From an uncultured Eubacteriales bacterium (GTDB lineage: Bacteria > Bacillota > Clostridia > Lachnospirales > Lachnospiraceae), in NCBI GenBank assembly GCA_900317095.1, contig ONFL01000001.1:1-48289 (forward strand): a stretch of 48,289 bases of DNA. The letters are read 5' to 3'. A program made the position numbers and the translations under genes. Positions 48,268 through 48,289 of this stretch are shown here, one piece after another. Every line of letters starts with the position of its first letter. Position 1 is the first letter of the stretch. The notes beneath the pieces were generated by a model that ran no database searches, was not told the DNA's origin, and worked only from the letters and a program-made list of their open reading frames with translations.

Positions 48268-48289
48268 AGTTTTGTGATATAATTATATA

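Overview
The window looks like a chromosome segment from an anaerobic, fairly GC-rich Clostridia, most probably of the Lachnospiraceae type. The evidence is a CIRCE-controlled clpB, a NiaR-type NAD regulator, an asrABC sulfite reductase, an EFR1-type flavodoxin/ferredoxin fusion, DUF362, clostridial-type ThiH, strong AGGAGG ribosome binding sites and sigma-A promoters. No rRNA, tRNA, CRISPR array or intact transposase was seen. Genus cannot be assigned from sequence reading alone.

Layout. 1-1196: start of clpB on the minus strand behind a CIRCE/sigma-A promoter. 1229-5130: minus-strand NAD operon nadA-nadB-nadC-niaR with a perfect 22-bp palindrome over the nadA -35 box. 5193-5365: imperfect tandem intergenic repeat. 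5390-9164: thiamine operon thiS-F-G-H-E behind a TPP riboswitch and terminator. 9179-15726: housekeeping genes (RluA-type pseudouridine synthase, D-2-hydroxyacid dehydrogenase, oligoendopeptidase F, GNAT, phosphoglucomutase, a small conserved protein). 15875-20392: AT-richer accessory island with a DUF234-type ATPase, a CI/Cro-like pair of regulators with face-to-face promoters, and an AAA_14/DUF4143 ATPase bounded by a 34-bp direct repeat of the dinB 3' end. 20328-24506: minus-strand operon murD-murI-Ltp lipoprotein-dinB. 24558-26590: PPK2 polyphosphate kinase and class I fructose-bisphosphate aldolase. 26613-32215: CoA-transferase, acyl-CoA dehydrogenase and an FMN/Fe-S/FAD enoate-reductase-like enzyme with a divergent Crp/Fnr regulator. 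32221-33804: second AAA_14/DUF4143 ATPase, again between direct repeats. 33857-36808: asrABC. 36861-43600: SH3 protein, membrane proteins, EFR1 ferredoxin, DUF362, Nudix, secreted coiled-coil protein, M20 amidohydrolase. 43590-44856: decayed toxin-antitoxin module, second Crp/Fnr regulator, divergent ferredoxin. 44923-48267: two copies of a structured intergenic element around a NudC-like/DJ-1/HAD group, then an S24/S26 peptidase.

How parts work together. The NAD and thiamine operons are feedback-controlled cofactor pathways. The two Crp/Fnr regulators each face a redox gene, and the same dyad TGTATC-N4-GATACA sits at exactly the same distance from the -10 box of both divergent genes. The most unusual findings are this shared operator geometry, the two ATPase cassettes that repeat the 3' end of the gene they abut, the orphan face-to-face repressor switch, and the covarying two-copy intergenic element.
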